64,000 nucleotides of DNA. Origin: an uncultured Bacteroidales bacterium. GTDB taxonomy: Bacteria > Bacteroidota > Bacteroidia > Bacteroidales > UBA932. The translations under genes were made by a program, and so were the position numbers. The notes under the pieces are model-generated. The model was not told where the DNA came from. It was given only the letters and a program-made list of their open reading frames with translations, and ran no database searches. Shown piece after piece: positions 52,936 to 61,445 of the stretch; positions within the stretch are counted from its first letter, which is position 1; every line of letters starts with the position of its first letter. The DNA lies in NCBI GenBank assembly GCA_947253655.1, contig CAMYAE010000007.1:23607-87606 (forward strand). Reading direction: 5' to 3'.

Positions 52936-54102
52936 ATGAAATGTATTAAAACAATCTTCGGAGTTCTTGCTATAGCAAGTCTCTTCGCTTTTCCGGCTAA
53001 CGCCCAGGAAAATGGAAACCGTGACGAGAACGGTAAGACTGTGAAAGGTGCTTATGCCACCAACCGCGGCCGTGACAACTGGTTTATCGGTCTTGGTGCC
53101 GGAGCCAACACTTTCGGAGCAAAAGACGTTACCCCTAAATTCGGAGGTGTCGCAGCCGAAGGCTTTATCGGCAAATGGTTTACACCGTCAGTCGGTGCAA
53201 GAGTGGGATACAAGGGTTTCCAAAACTCTTTCGATTCCAAATATCTTGAGCCAAACGTTAATCGGGATTACAACGAGTGGGATCAGCACTATGTACATGC
53301 TGACTTCATGTGGAACATCTCTAATGCCATAAGCGGCTACAAGGAGACCCGTTTCTGGGATATTATCCCTTACGCTGAATTCGGCGTACTTATCGACAAG
53401 CCTTCAAAGAGCGACAACAATCTCGAATTCGCTTCAGGCATAGGTTTCCTCAATGATTTCCGTCTCGGCAAACATGTTGATCTCTATCTTGATCTTTCAT
53501 GTGCAGTTGCAAGGGATCAGGCTTTCTACACCGATAACGGTGATGCAAGATTCGCTTTCCTTCCTGCTGCAACCGCAGGTCTTATCTTCAACCTCGGCAG
53601 GTCTAATTTCGACCGCGTTTCTTCAATCATGCCGGTTGTAGTTCCTGTTCCTTTCACGGTTGATCAGTACAACGCCCTCAAAGACAGGGTAGCTCAACTT
53701 GAGAAAGAGAACGCTGCTCTTAAGAATGAAATTGAGGCTCTTAAGAACCAGGCTCCTGACACAGTTTACGTAGGTTCAGACGCTAACGTTGCATCTCCTG
53801 CAACAATCTACTTCGACTGCGGCTCAACAAAGATCTCTGACCGTGAGCGTGCTCACCTCGACTTCTACATTGAGAACGTACTTGGCAAGAGCGACAAGGC
53901 TTACACTGTTACTGGCTCAGCAGACAAGGCTACCGGTTCAGCAAGACGTAATATGCAGCTCTCTCAGCAGCGTGCCGACAATGTTAAGGCATATATCGTT
54001 AAGAAGGGCATCGACGCTGAAAGACTTACAGTTAAGGCTATCGGCGACACCAACCAGAGGTTTGCAGAGAATGCACTCAACAGAGTTGTTGTCATCGAAT
54101 AA
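52936..54102 (+). CDS. ompA: OmpA-family outer membrane protein
   Basis: 388 aa. Signal peptide ends after ANA (about residue 23). The N-terminal part (about 45-225) is an eight-stranded barrel with aromatic alternation. A coiled-coil linker (NALKDRVAQLEKENAALK onward) precedes the C-terminal OmpA domain (about 285-385) that binds peptidoglycan. The domain reads ATIYFDCGSTKISDRE, LSQQRADNVKAYIVKKGI and LNRVVVIE. Codon use leans to CGT and AAG as in highly expressed genes. A strong terminator follows 19 nt after the stop. Confidence 0.96.
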   Translation: MKCIKTIFGVLAIASLFAFPANAQENGNRDENGKTVKGAYATNRGRDNWFIGLGAGANTFGAKDVTPKFGGVAAEGFIGKWFTPSVGARVGYKGFQNSFDSKYLEPNVNRDYNEWDQHYVHADFMWNISNAISGYKETRFWDIIPYAEFGVLIDKPSKSDNNLEFASGIGFLNDFRLGKHVDLYLDLSCAVARDQAFYTDNGDARFAFLPAATAGLIFNLGRSNFDRVSSIMPVVVPVPFTVDQYNALKDRVAQLEKENAALKNEIEALKNQAPDTVYVGSDANVASPATIYFDCGSTKISDRERAHLDFYIENVLGKSDKAYTVTGSADKATGSARRNMQLSQQRADNVKAYIVKKGIDAERLTVKAIGDTNQRFAENALNRVVVIE

Positions 54103-54121
54103 TACAGAATTGCATTAATAT

Positions 54122-54150
54122 AAAAGAGGGACCAACCGGTCCCTCTTTTT
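54122..54150 (+). terminator. Intrinsic terminator after ompA
   Basis: Perfect 12-bp stem AAAAGAGGGACC with GGTCCCTCTTTT, 4-nt loop AACC, and a T run at the end. Because of the A-run on the other side, it could also serve the minus-strand HAD gene. Confidence 0.93.
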
Positions 54151-54195
54151 GTTGTATATACATCTTATTGTTGTATATGGATTCTGAATAAAACT

Positions 54196-55038
54196 TTATC
54201 TGCTACAAGTAGACAGTTGTTTCAATTCGTGTTCAGCCTTGATCTTGTCAATTATGGAGCATACTATCTTGAATGTTCTGCTCTCCAAAGTGTAATCTGC
54301 CGGAGTAATGAAGTTCACCCTGCCTTGCCTTTTCAGCTTCATGGCAGTAGTCTTTTTTGCCCTGTCATCAGGATCGTATACGGCTATCGAATTGCCGCCG
54401 AACATATTTACAATCTTCATGCAGGGGATGTCGGTCTCTCCGTCGCCGAAATAAATCATATTTGTAAAAGGAACTCTCTTTTGGTCTTCGGAAGTGCTGT
54501 CATTTACCATTTTAGAATCTCTTGCACTTGTGATACCCTTGTTGATTTTGAAGATGAATTGGGTCTTTGCCGTGTAATCTACCGCTATACCGGGCCATAC
54601 CGCCTCGCCTTTCTCGTTGTAGATATAGGTGCAGGCAAAGATGTGTTTGAATTTTTTTGCAATGGATGTACCTTCTATTATTTCTTTCAGTCCTGACGAG
54701 TTGATGTAATGCTCAATTATTACACCTCTGCTCCTGCCATAGCGGTTAACAAGCTCAAACCATTCTTGTACACCGTCGTATAGCCGGATATGCTTTCCGA
54801 AGCGTTTGAATTCATCTTTTTGCAACTTGATGCCGTGTTTATGAGCTTCGTCAAACATCAGTTTCATATATGCCAGAATATTGCTGGCATCCTGCCCTTT
54901 TGCAATGCCGTCGCTCATGCTCCAAAATTCTTCCGGAGTGGAGCCGATAGCCTGAATGAAACCGAACTCTTGCATATTGCCCGGTGACAGTGTCCCGTCG
55001 AAATCATATATAAGGGCTATTATCGGTTTTTTTTTCAT
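54196..55038 (-). CDS. HAD-superfamily phosphatase
   Basis: 280 aa. HAD motif I is YDFDGTLSPG near residues 11-20; motif IV is YFGDGETDIPC near 196-206. The cap region is helical and sits between motifs I and II (about 25-110). It resembles phosphoserine-phosphatase-like members but lacks a feature that fixes the substrate. No signal peptide. It is monocistronic, with a minus-strand TATATTTG box at 55066-55073. Confidence 0.88.
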   Translation of the reverse strand: MKKKPIIALIYDFDGTLSPGNMQEFGFIQAIGSTPEEFWSMSDGIAKGQDASNILAYMKLMFDEAHKHGIKLQKDEFKRFGKHIRLYDGVQEWFELVNRYGRSRGVIIEHYINSSGLKEIIEGTSIAKKFKHIFACTYIYNEKGEAVWPGIAVDYTAKTQFIFKINKGITSARDSKMVNDSTSEDQKRVPFTNMIYFGDGETDIPCMKIVNMFGGNSIAVYDPDDRAKKTTAMKLKRQGRVNFITPADYTLESRTFKIVCSIIDKIKAEHELKQLSTCSR

Positions 55039-55065
55039 AATTGATTTTTTTTGTCGGATTATTCA

Positions 55066-55073
55066 CAAATATA
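55066..55073 (-). promoter_or_regulatory. Putative -7 box for the HAD phosphatase gene
   Basis: Minus-strand TATATTTG fits TAnnTTTG, 27 nt upstream of the start. No clear -33. Confidence 0.45.
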
Positions 55074-55106
55074 GCATAAAAAGGATGTCCGCTCGGCTAT
55101 TTTTAT

Positions 55107-55114
55107 TATTTTTG
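55107..55114 (+). promoter_or_regulatory. Putative -7 box for the acyl-CoA synthetase gene
   Basis: TATTTTTG fits TAnnTTTG, 17 nt upstream of the start codon, in the divergent gap with the HAD gene. No clear -33. Confidence 0.45.
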
Positions 55115-55131
55115 CATAAATAATCTTAAAT

Positions 55132-56784
55132 ATGGAAAAATATCCGCATTATCTTGCGAGGTTGCAGGATGCCACGAAAAAATTCTGGAACAAGGCTGCT
55201 CTGAATAATTATCAGGGGGAGAGTTTTACATACGGCCAGATGGCCACATCCATAGAACGCTTCCATATATTTTTTGATAAAATAGGTATCAAAAAGGGTG
55301 AAAAAATAGCCATTTGTGCCAGGAACGGAGCAAGGTGGGGTATTGCCTATCTTGCCGTGAACACTTATGAGACTGTTATAGTACCCATTCTGTCCGATTT
55401 CACAGCCGATAGTGTAAACTATCTCGTAGACCATTCGGAAAGCGTCGGATTGTTTGCAAATTCCGACAAATGGTCGAAACTTGACATTGCAAAAATGCCG
55501 AACCTAAGGTTTGTAATAGATGCCGAGACGTGGGAGTTGCTTTATTCTGAATCGGACGAAATTACCGATGCCTACAAGCGTCTCGATGAGATGTTCAAAG
55601 AAAAACATCCTTCCGGTTACGGGCCGGATGATGTCGTTTTCCCGACAGACAATTGGGACAATTTGAGCACAATCAATTATACGTCGGGATCTACCGGCAG
55701 TCCGAAAGGCGTTATGCTTACATACAGGAATTTCAGTGCCACGGTGGATTACAGTCAGCGTAACGTGCCGGCTTCAGATAAATATAATATGGTGTCCATG
55801 CTACCTATGGCGCACATGTACGGCTTGGTCATAGAGTTCATTTATCCGCTTTGCAATGGTTCCGCAATATATTGGTTGGGCAAGACTCCGACTCCTTCTA
55901 CTCTTTTGAAAGCTTTTGCCGAAGTCAAACCATATTTGCTGATAACAGTGCCTTTGGTAATGGAAAAAATTTTCAAGGCAAAGGTCAAGCCTATACTTGA
56001 CAAGCCTATAATGAAGCTTGCAGTGAAGATTCCGGGTATAAATACCATTATCTTCAATAAAATCAGAAAAGGCCTGGAAGATGCTTTCGGAGGTAATATC
56101 CAGGAATTCATTATGGGCGGGGCCGCTGTTAATCCGGAGGTTGAAAAGTGGTTGAAGAAAGTCAAACTGCCATATTTGGTCGGTTATGGAATGACTGAGG
56201 CAACACCTCTTTTGGCATACGAGCATCATGAGAAGTATGTTGCCGGCTCTTGCGGAAAGGCCGTGGACTGTGCTACGGTACGGATTGACTCGGAAGATCC
56301 ACACCATGTGGTAGGTGAAATTCAAGCAAAAGGGGATAATATCTGTATAGGCTATTTCAAGAACCCTGAGGCCTCGGCAAGTGCCTTTACCGAAGACGGG
56401 TATTTGAGGACGGGCGACCTTGGAATCATTGACGAAGAGGGCAATATATTTATACGGGGACGTTCCAAAAATATGATTCTCGGCCCTTCCGGACAAAATA
56501 TATATCCGGAAGAGGTTGAGGCTGTCGTGAATAATCAGGAATATGTCTTAGAGTCCGTTGTCGTGGAGAGAGGCGGAAAATTAGTAGCCTTGGTGTATCT
56601 TGACGAGCAGGCAATTGCCAAGTCCCTGTTGGATAAGGAGGCTGTATCGGAAATTCCTGAAAATATCAAGATATTTACAAATAAACAGCTTCCGTCATAT
56701 AGCCAGATCACAAAAGTGGAGATAATGGACAAGCCGTTTGAAAAGACTCCTAAGATGAGCATAAAGAGGTTTATGTACCAATAA
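55132..56784 (+). CDS. AMP-binding long-chain acyl-CoA synthetase
   Basis: 550 aa. The ANL-superfamily P-loop is INYTSGSTGSPKGVMLTY near residues 182-199, with VGYGMTEATPLLAYE near 351, YLRTGDLG near 424 and RGRSKNMILGPSGQNIYPEEVE near 443-464. It activates a fatty acid to acyl-CoA through an acyl-adenylate. The protein is somewhat shorter than FadD-type enzymes (about 600 aa) but all core motifs are there. It stands alone; the next gene begins 52 nt downstream. Confidence 0.94.
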   Translation: MEKYPHYLARLQDATKKFWNKAALNNYQGESFTYGQMATSIERFHIFFDKIGIKKGEKIAICARNGARWGIAYLAVNTYETVIVPILSDFTADSVNYLVDHSESVGLFANSDKWSKLDIAKMPNLRFVIDAETWELLYSESDEITDAYKRLDEMFKEKHPSGYGPDDVVFPTDNWDNLSTINYTSGSTGSPKGVMLTYRNFSATVDYSQRNVPASDKYNMVSMLPMAHMYGLVIEFIYPLCNGSAIYWLGKTPTPSTLLKAFAEVKPYLLITVPLVMEKIFKAKVKPILDKPIMKLAVKIPGINTIIFNKIRKGLEDAFGGNIQEFIMGGAAVNPEVEKWLKKVKLPYLVGYGMTEATPLLAYEHHEKYVAGSCGKAVDCATVRIDSEDPHHVVGEIQAKGDNICIGYFKNPEASASAFTEDGYLRTGDLGIIDEEGNIFIRGRSKNMILGPSGQNIYPEEVEAVVNNQEYVLESVVVERGGKLVALVYLDEQAIAKSLLDKEAVSEIPENIKIFTNKQLPSYSQITKVEIMDKPFEKTPKMSIKRFMYQ

Positions 56785-56836
56785 TGCAACATTCCGATTC
56801 CTTTTTGCATCTTCTATAAAAGAATGTTGCGTAATT

Positions 56837-57478
56837 ATGAGAAAAACACTTAGATTTTTTTTGATAGCCATTCCTATGATTTTCGGAGTGGCTGTCAATG
56901 TTTATGCCTGGCGTCCCGAAAGGACTTTCCAATATGAAGTCCGTTTGGGATATTCATCTGCATTCCAGGATATATTGCCACATCTGCCTGATTACAGGTA
57001 CCGGGTTGTGAATTCTATCGACGATGTTTATGCTGATAGAAGAAGTTCTGTATTTAGCACAAATGTATTTACAGGGGAATTTACCTTTATTGTAAAGAAG
57101 TGGTTGTCATTTTCCATTAACCTCACGACAGGCAAATGTTGGAACGATGTCATGTCATACTATGCCGATAGTAAAATGTATCGTAGGTCGGGTACTGATT
57201 CTGAATGGAATATAGGTGTTTTGCCCGATGCCAGATTTACCTTTCTGAACAGACCGGCTGTTAAATTATATGGTTCGGTCGGCTTAGGCCTGCTTACAAC
57301 CGTAAGCAATACAACCACGGAAGGAGGCGGTAGGCGTTTAACAAATATTACCAACGAACCTGCAATACAGGTAACTCCTTTTGGAATTATGTTCGGGAAA
57401 CGCTTCTTCGGGTATAGCGAGTTGTCATTCGGCAACCTGTTTTTCGGACCGAGAATCGGTATCGGTTACAGATTTTAA
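56837..57478 (+). CDS. Outer membrane beta-barrel protein of unknown function
   Basis: 213 aa. Signal peptide ends after VYA (about residue 24). The mature protein alternates aromatic and polar residues over eight or so probable strands (EVRLGYSS, EFTFIVKKWLSFSINLTTG, PAVKLYGSVGLGLLTTVS) and ends in RIGIGYRF, a typical barrel C-terminus. I do not recognise a named family. The unknown lipoprotein gene follows 11 nt later, so the two may act together. Confidence 0.78.
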   Translation: MRKTLRFFLIAIPMIFGVAVNVYAWRPERTFQYEVRLGYSSAFQDILPHLPDYRYRVVNSIDDVYADRRSSVFSTNVFTGEFTFIVKKWLSFSINLTTGKCWNDVMSYYADSKMYRRSGTDSEWNIGVLPDARFTFLNRPAVKLYGSVGLGLLTTVSNTTTEGGGRRLTNITNEPAIQVTPFGIMFGKRFFGYSELSFGNLFFGPRIGIGYRF

Positions 57479-57489
57479 CAATTAAGACG

Positions 57490-58227
57490 ATGACTATGAA
57501 TAAGAATATAATAAAGTGGATTTTGCAGATATTCTGTATTTTTGCAGTAGTATCTTGTGATAAAGACAGGTATGATACGCGGAACGATTTGAACTGCTAC
57601 CTTGAAAAGGTCACCGAAAAGGCCGTGAGTCTCCCTGTCGCCTGCTTGGAGAAAGCTTTGGAACTTGATCATTATCTTAGCCTTGATGAAGTTGAAAGGA
57701 ACTCGTCGAAATATTCTGACATTACCTTGAATCTGAGGAAAGACCAGGATAATATTGTCTGGTCAGGTGTAGGAAAATTTGTAGCCAAGGGTTCACTAAG
57801 GAAGGCAGGCAGTGTTTGGATCGTAAAGTTAAACAACTCTTCTTTGTCCTACAGGCTCTCAAAGCAGCAGGAGGATAGTTTGTGGAAGGCGACATGCATA
57901 AATAAAGGGGATGATGCCCGGCCGGACAAGATAGAGGTTGAGACAATGCTCAGGATGATGAAGAGTACCTTAGACTCCGAAAACATGAACAATTGGACAA
58001 TATCGGCGAGGGCACACACGGAAGGGGAACGTGGGTACGCTTCGGATTATGTTGCCGGAAATATTATAATAAATTGGGAATATATAAAAGCTACGGGTTC
58101 GGATACGGTTTTTGATTCGTGGATGATTATGTACGGCATGGCAGAACTCCGGACTTTTTACAAAGGAAAAGCTCTTGACACAGTTGATAAGAAATACAAA
58201 TGGGATAAAGTTTTTACATGGAGGTGA
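57490..58227 (+). CDS. Lipoprotein of unknown function
   Basis: 245 aa (or 243 from the second Met at 57496). The leader ends in a lipobox VVSC (Cys near residue 23), followed by DKDRYDTRND. The body is mixed alpha/beta with no recognisable domain; a repeated Trp-containing pattern (IVWSGVGKF, SVWIVKL, DSLWKAT, NNWTISA) suggests a beta-sandwich. The preceding barrel protein gene is 11 nt upstream. A strong terminator lies 46 nt after the stop. Confidence 0.75.
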   Translation: MTMNKNIIKWILQIFCIFAVVSCDKDRYDTRNDLNCYLEKVTEKAVSLPVACLEKALELDHYLSLDEVERNSSKYSDITLNLRKDQDNIVWSGVGKFVAKGSLRKAGSVWIVKLNNSSLSYRLSKQQEDSLWKATCINKGDDARPDKIEVETMLRMMKSTLDSENMNNWTISARAHTEGERGYASDYVAGNIIINWEYIKATGSDTVFDSWMIMYGMAELRTFYKGKALDTVDKKYKWDKVFTWR

Positions 58228-58273
58228 CAAAATGTCATAAGTAGTATATTGGAACATATTTTGACAGATAGAG

Positions 58274-58303
58274 ATGCGGTGGCGAAGAGCTGCCGCATTT
58301 TTT
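58274..58303 (+). terminator. Intrinsic terminator before htpG
   Basis: A 10-bp stem (58274-58283 with 58289-58298, two wobble pairs), 5-nt loop GAAGA, and five T bases after it. It closes the transcript of the unknown barrel/lipoprotein pair. Any htpG promoter must then lie within or after it, or htpG depends on read-through. Confidence 0.75.
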
Positions 58304-58324
58304 GATTTCAATAAAAATATAGAT

Positions 58325-60370
58325 ATGGCACAAAAAGGTAAAATTGGAGTTACAACGGAAAATATATTTCCGGTTATCAAGAAATTTCTTTATTCGGACC
58401 ATGAGATTTTCCTTAGAGAGTTAGTCGCTAATGCAGTGGATGCTTCTCAGAAGATGAAAGCTCTGGCTTCTTCCGGAGATTTTAAGGGAGAGTTGGGAGA
58501 AATGAATGTCCGTATAGAATTGGACGAGGAGAAGAAAATTCTTAAAATCATAGACAGGGGAATTGGCATGACAGAGGAAGAGGTGGACAAATATATCAAT
58601 CAGATAGCCTTTTCTTCTGCAGGGGAATTCCTTGAGAAATATAAAGACCAGATCGGCAACATCATCGGGCATTTCGGATTAGGTTTCTATTCCGCTTTTA
58701 TGGTGGCAGAGAAGGTGACAATCGACACTCTTAGCTGGAAAGACGGAGCCAAGGCCGTGAGGTGGGTCTGCGACGGCAGTCCGGAATACAAACTCGAGGA
58801 GTCCGATATAACCGACAGGGGTACGGTGATTACATTGTATTTGGACGATGATTCCAAGGAGTATGCAGCCAAAGGGAAAATAGAGTCGCTGCTTGACAAA
58901 TACTGTAAGTTCATGCCGGTGCCTGTAATTTTCGGAAAAGAACAGGAATGGAAGGACGGCAAATATGTCGATACCGACAAAGACCATATAATCAACAGTA
59001 TAGAGCCTATATGGACCAAGGCTCCGTCAGAGCTTAAGGAGGAGGATTATATGAAGTTCTACAGGGCTCTGTATCCAATGAAAGAGGAGCCGTTATTCTA
59101 TATACATCTTAATGTGGATTATCCTTTCAACTTGACCGGTATCTTGTATTTCCCTAAGATTAAGGACAGAATGTCGATAGAGAAAAACAAGATCCAGCTT
59201 TATTGTAACCGGATGTTCGTGACCGATCATGTGGACAATATCGTGCCGGATTTCCTTACCTTGCTTCACGGAGTGATTGATTCTCCGGATATTCCTTTGA
59301 ATGTGTCAAGGAGCTATCTGCAGAGCGATGCGAATGTCAAGAAAATATCGACTTACATTACCAAGAAGGTGGCAGACAGATTGGAGGACATTTTCAAGTC
59401 GGAGAGAAAATCCCTTGAAGACAAATGGGACAATCTTAAACTGTTTATAGAATACGGCATGTTGAGCGATGAGAAATTCTGCGAGCGTGCACTGAAGTTT
59501 GCTTTGTTTAAGAATGTTGACGGCAAATATTTTGGCTACGAGGATTATAGAAAGGCTATTGAGACCCAGCAGACCGACAAGGATAAGAAAGTCGTATATC
59601 TCTATTCCACCGATGCCGAAGCCCAATATGCCTATATCGAGGCGGCGAAAAGCAAGGGCTATGACGTTCTGATCATGGATTGCGAATTAGACGCTCATTT
59701 TGTTAATCTGCTTGAGCAGAAAATCGAAAACTCAAGGTTTGCCCGCGTGGATTCGGACAGCATAGACAACCTTGTCCGCAAGGAAGACAAGAGCAAACCG
59801 GAATTGTCCGAGGAGGAACTGAACGACTTGAGTGATATGTTCAAGGCTGTCCTCCCTGAGGGTAATGACTATATGGTGAATGCTGATAACGCCGGTGAGA
59901 ATGCAGCTCCGATACTGATTACCCAGAATGAGTTTATGCGACGCTATCGGGAAATGTCCGCCTTGGGCGGGGGAATGAATTTCTATGGGGAAATGCCTGA
60001 TTCATATAATATTACTGTAAATCTTCAGAATCCGCTTGTGGCACGTGTCATGGAAGATGCCAAGGCCGGTATCGAGCCTATGGAGTCTGTGCCTGAGGCT
60101 GACAGGGACATTGTCGCCAGGGGGGAGGCCAAGGATGCAAGTGCTGAAGATAAAGCTGCGGCAGAAGAGGCCAGGAAGGCTGAGAGGGAGGCAAAAGAGG
60201 CTGCAAGAGAAAAGCACAAGGCAATTGTGGACAAGTTTGCAGCGGATAATGCTATTCTCAAACAGATTACAGACCTTGCCCTGCTTGCGAACGGTATGCT
60301 GAAAGGCAAGGCTCTGAGCGACTTCATTGAGCGCAGCCGGAAAGTCGCTGAGGATGCCTATCTGAAATAG
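58325..60370 (+). CDS. htpG: Molecular chaperone HtpG (Hsp90)
   Basis: 681 aa from the ATG at 58325; the frame is open from 58274, but that part is the terminator hairpin. The N-terminal GHKL ATPase shows LRELVANAVDASQK near 30-43, DRGIGMTEEEV near 78-88 and GHFGLGFYSAFMV near 118-130. The middle domain includes VSRSYLQSD near 337. The C-terminal third carries a charged Glu/Lys/Ala-rich helix (about 600-640). HtpG folds and stabilises client proteins using ATP. Confidence 0.97.
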   Translation: MAQKGKIGVTTENIFPVIKKFLYSDHEIFLRELVANAVDASQKMKALASSGDFKGELGEMNVRIELDEEKKILKIIDRGIGMTEEEVDKYINQIAFSSAGEFLEKYKDQIGNIIGHFGLGFYSAFMVAEKVTIDTLSWKDGAKAVRWVCDGSPEYKLEESDITDRGTVITLYLDDDSKEYAAKGKIESLLDKYCKFMPVPVIFGKEQEWKDGKYVDTDKDHIINSIEPIWTKAPSELKEEDYMKFYRALYPMKEEPLFYIHLNVDYPFNLTGILYFPKIKDRMSIEKNKIQLYCNRMFVTDHVDNIVPDFLTLLHGVIDSPDIPLNVSRSYLQSDANVKKISTYITKKVADRLEDIFKSERKSLEDKWDNLKLFIEYGMLSDEKFCERALKFALFKNVDGKYFGYEDYRKAIETQQTDKDKKVVYLYSTDAEAQYAYIEAAKSKGYDVLIMDCELDAHFVNLLEQKIENSRFARVDSDSIDNLVRKEDKSKPELSEEELNDLSDMFKAVLPEGNDYMVNADNAGENAAPILITQNEFMRRYREMSALGGGMNFYGEMPDSYNITVNLQNPLVARVMEDAKAGIEPMESVPEADRDIVARGEAKDASAEDKAAAEEARKAEREAKEAAREKHKAIVDKFAADNAILKQITDLALLANGMLKGKALSDFIERSRKVAEDAYLK

Positions 60371-60421
60371 GTATAAGGACTGAGATGACGCAACAGGTCT
60401 CTGTGAGGAGATGATTTGGAT

Positions 60422-60457
60422 AACGGTCGAAATGCTTTTATTTGCACTTCGACCGTT
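60422..60457. terminator. Bidirectional intrinsic terminator between htpG and folE
   Basis: A 9-10 bp stem pairs 60422-60431 with 60448-60457 (AACGGTCGAA with TTCGACCGTT), extended by three pairs around one mismatch and an 8-nt loop. A T-rich run follows on the plus side. It separates two convergent genes. Confidence 0.85.
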
Positions 60458-60460
60458 CTT

Positions 60461-61048
60461 TTATTTTATGAGATTAAGGAATTCGTTCCTTGTTCTTGCC
60501 GATGTGAGGAACGCCCCGGAAAAGGCGGAGGTAGTTGTCACTGCACTCGACTTTTCAACGCCTCTGATTTTCATGCAGGTGTGCAGAGCCTCAATTACGA
60601 CTGCGACGCCCAGAGGTTTCAGAGATTCCTGTATGCAGTCGCGGATCTGCACAGTGAGCCGTTCTTGCACCTGGAGCCTGCGTGCGTATGTCTCCACAAC
60701 TCTGGCGACCTTGCTCAGTCCGGTAATTTTGCCGTTAGGGATATATGCAACGTGAGCCTTGCCTATGAAAGGGAGGAGGTGGTGTTCGCACATCGAATAG
60801 AGTTCAATGTCTTTAACCAATACCATTTGTTGGTATTCTTCATCGAACATTGCCGAGCGTATGATTTCCCGGCCATCCTGCCCGTAGCCCTGTGTCAGGA
60901 ACTGGAGGGATTTTGCCACCCTTTCCGGCGTTTTCAGCAGGCCTTCTCTCGAAGTGTCCTCGCCTAAAAGCCTTAGGATTTCCTTGACATGGACGGAGAT
61001 TTCCTGTGTGGTTTTCTCGTCGTATCTTTCTTCTTTTATATATGCCAT
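60461..61048 (-). CDS. folE: GTP cyclohydrolase I
   Basis: 195 aa. Zinc and substrate motifs are CEHHLLPFIGKAHVAYIPNGKI near 85-106 and the C-terminal GVAVVIEALHTCMKIRGV near 150, with the second zinc Cys. It makes dihydroneopterin triphosphate, the first step of folate synthesis, and so supplies the pathway of the folP gene at 12.9 kb. A minus-strand TAATTTTG box lies at 61070-61077. Confidence 0.97.
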   Translation of the reverse strand: MAYIKEERYDEKTTQEISVHVKEILRLLGEDTSREGLLKTPERVAKSLQFLTQGYGQDGREIIRSAMFDEEYQQMVLVKDIELYSMCEHHLLPFIGKAHVAYIPNGKITGLSKVARVVETYARRLQVQERLTVQIRDCIQESLKPLGVAVVIEALHTCMKIRGVEKSSAVTTTSAFSGAFLTSARTRNEFLNLIK

Positions 61049-61445
61049 TACAAAATTGTTATATTATTGCAAAATTAGCCAAAAATAATTCATAATAAGG
61101 ATTTTTGGGTTATATTCCTGTCTTTGACACTTCGATATTGTTAAATCTATGATATTTCAAGTCCTCGGACCGCTGTAATGGCGATTTGAGGGCTTTGGAT
61201 TTTTTCTGACTTTTGTAGTAGATAAGCCCTTTTGGCCTCCGGTCATTGGATAGTCATTATCAAGTTTCAGCAGTTTCATAAGTGAAACATATTATCCGTT
61301 TCGGCAAATGTTTCTTTTATATCTTCGAGCATTTTTCCTATTCATCTTTTTTTGTACAAAAGATACATTATTTTTGCAACCTATAAAAAAAGAATTATCT
61401 TAACACGGGATTCATCAATATGAATTCTAAAAATTAACACAAATT
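61049..61445. other. Intergenic region, 397 bp, AT-rich, no gene seen
   Basis: No convincing reading frame or tRNA. It holds a folE -7 box on the minus strand (61070-61077, TAATTTTG) and an imperfect hairpin (61159-61166 with 61188-61195) followed by a T run at 61200. There is also a TTTCA-TAAG-TGAAA hairpin near 61275 and a TATTTTTG -7 box at 61369-61376 facing the porin gene, with TTTG at 61351-61354 closer than the usual spacing. The composition shifts here from the moderately GC-rich gene regions upstream to AT-rich DNA. Confidence 0.55.

Noticed and set aside
58274..58324. N-terminal extension of HtpG by 17 residues
   Set aside because: It is the terminator hairpin of the preceding genes; the ATG at 58325 gives the standard HtpG start.
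61265..61290. Short inverted repeat near 61275 as a CRISPR or attachment site
   Set aside because: Only one copy exists, with a 5-bp stem and no repeat-spacer pattern or integrase nearby.
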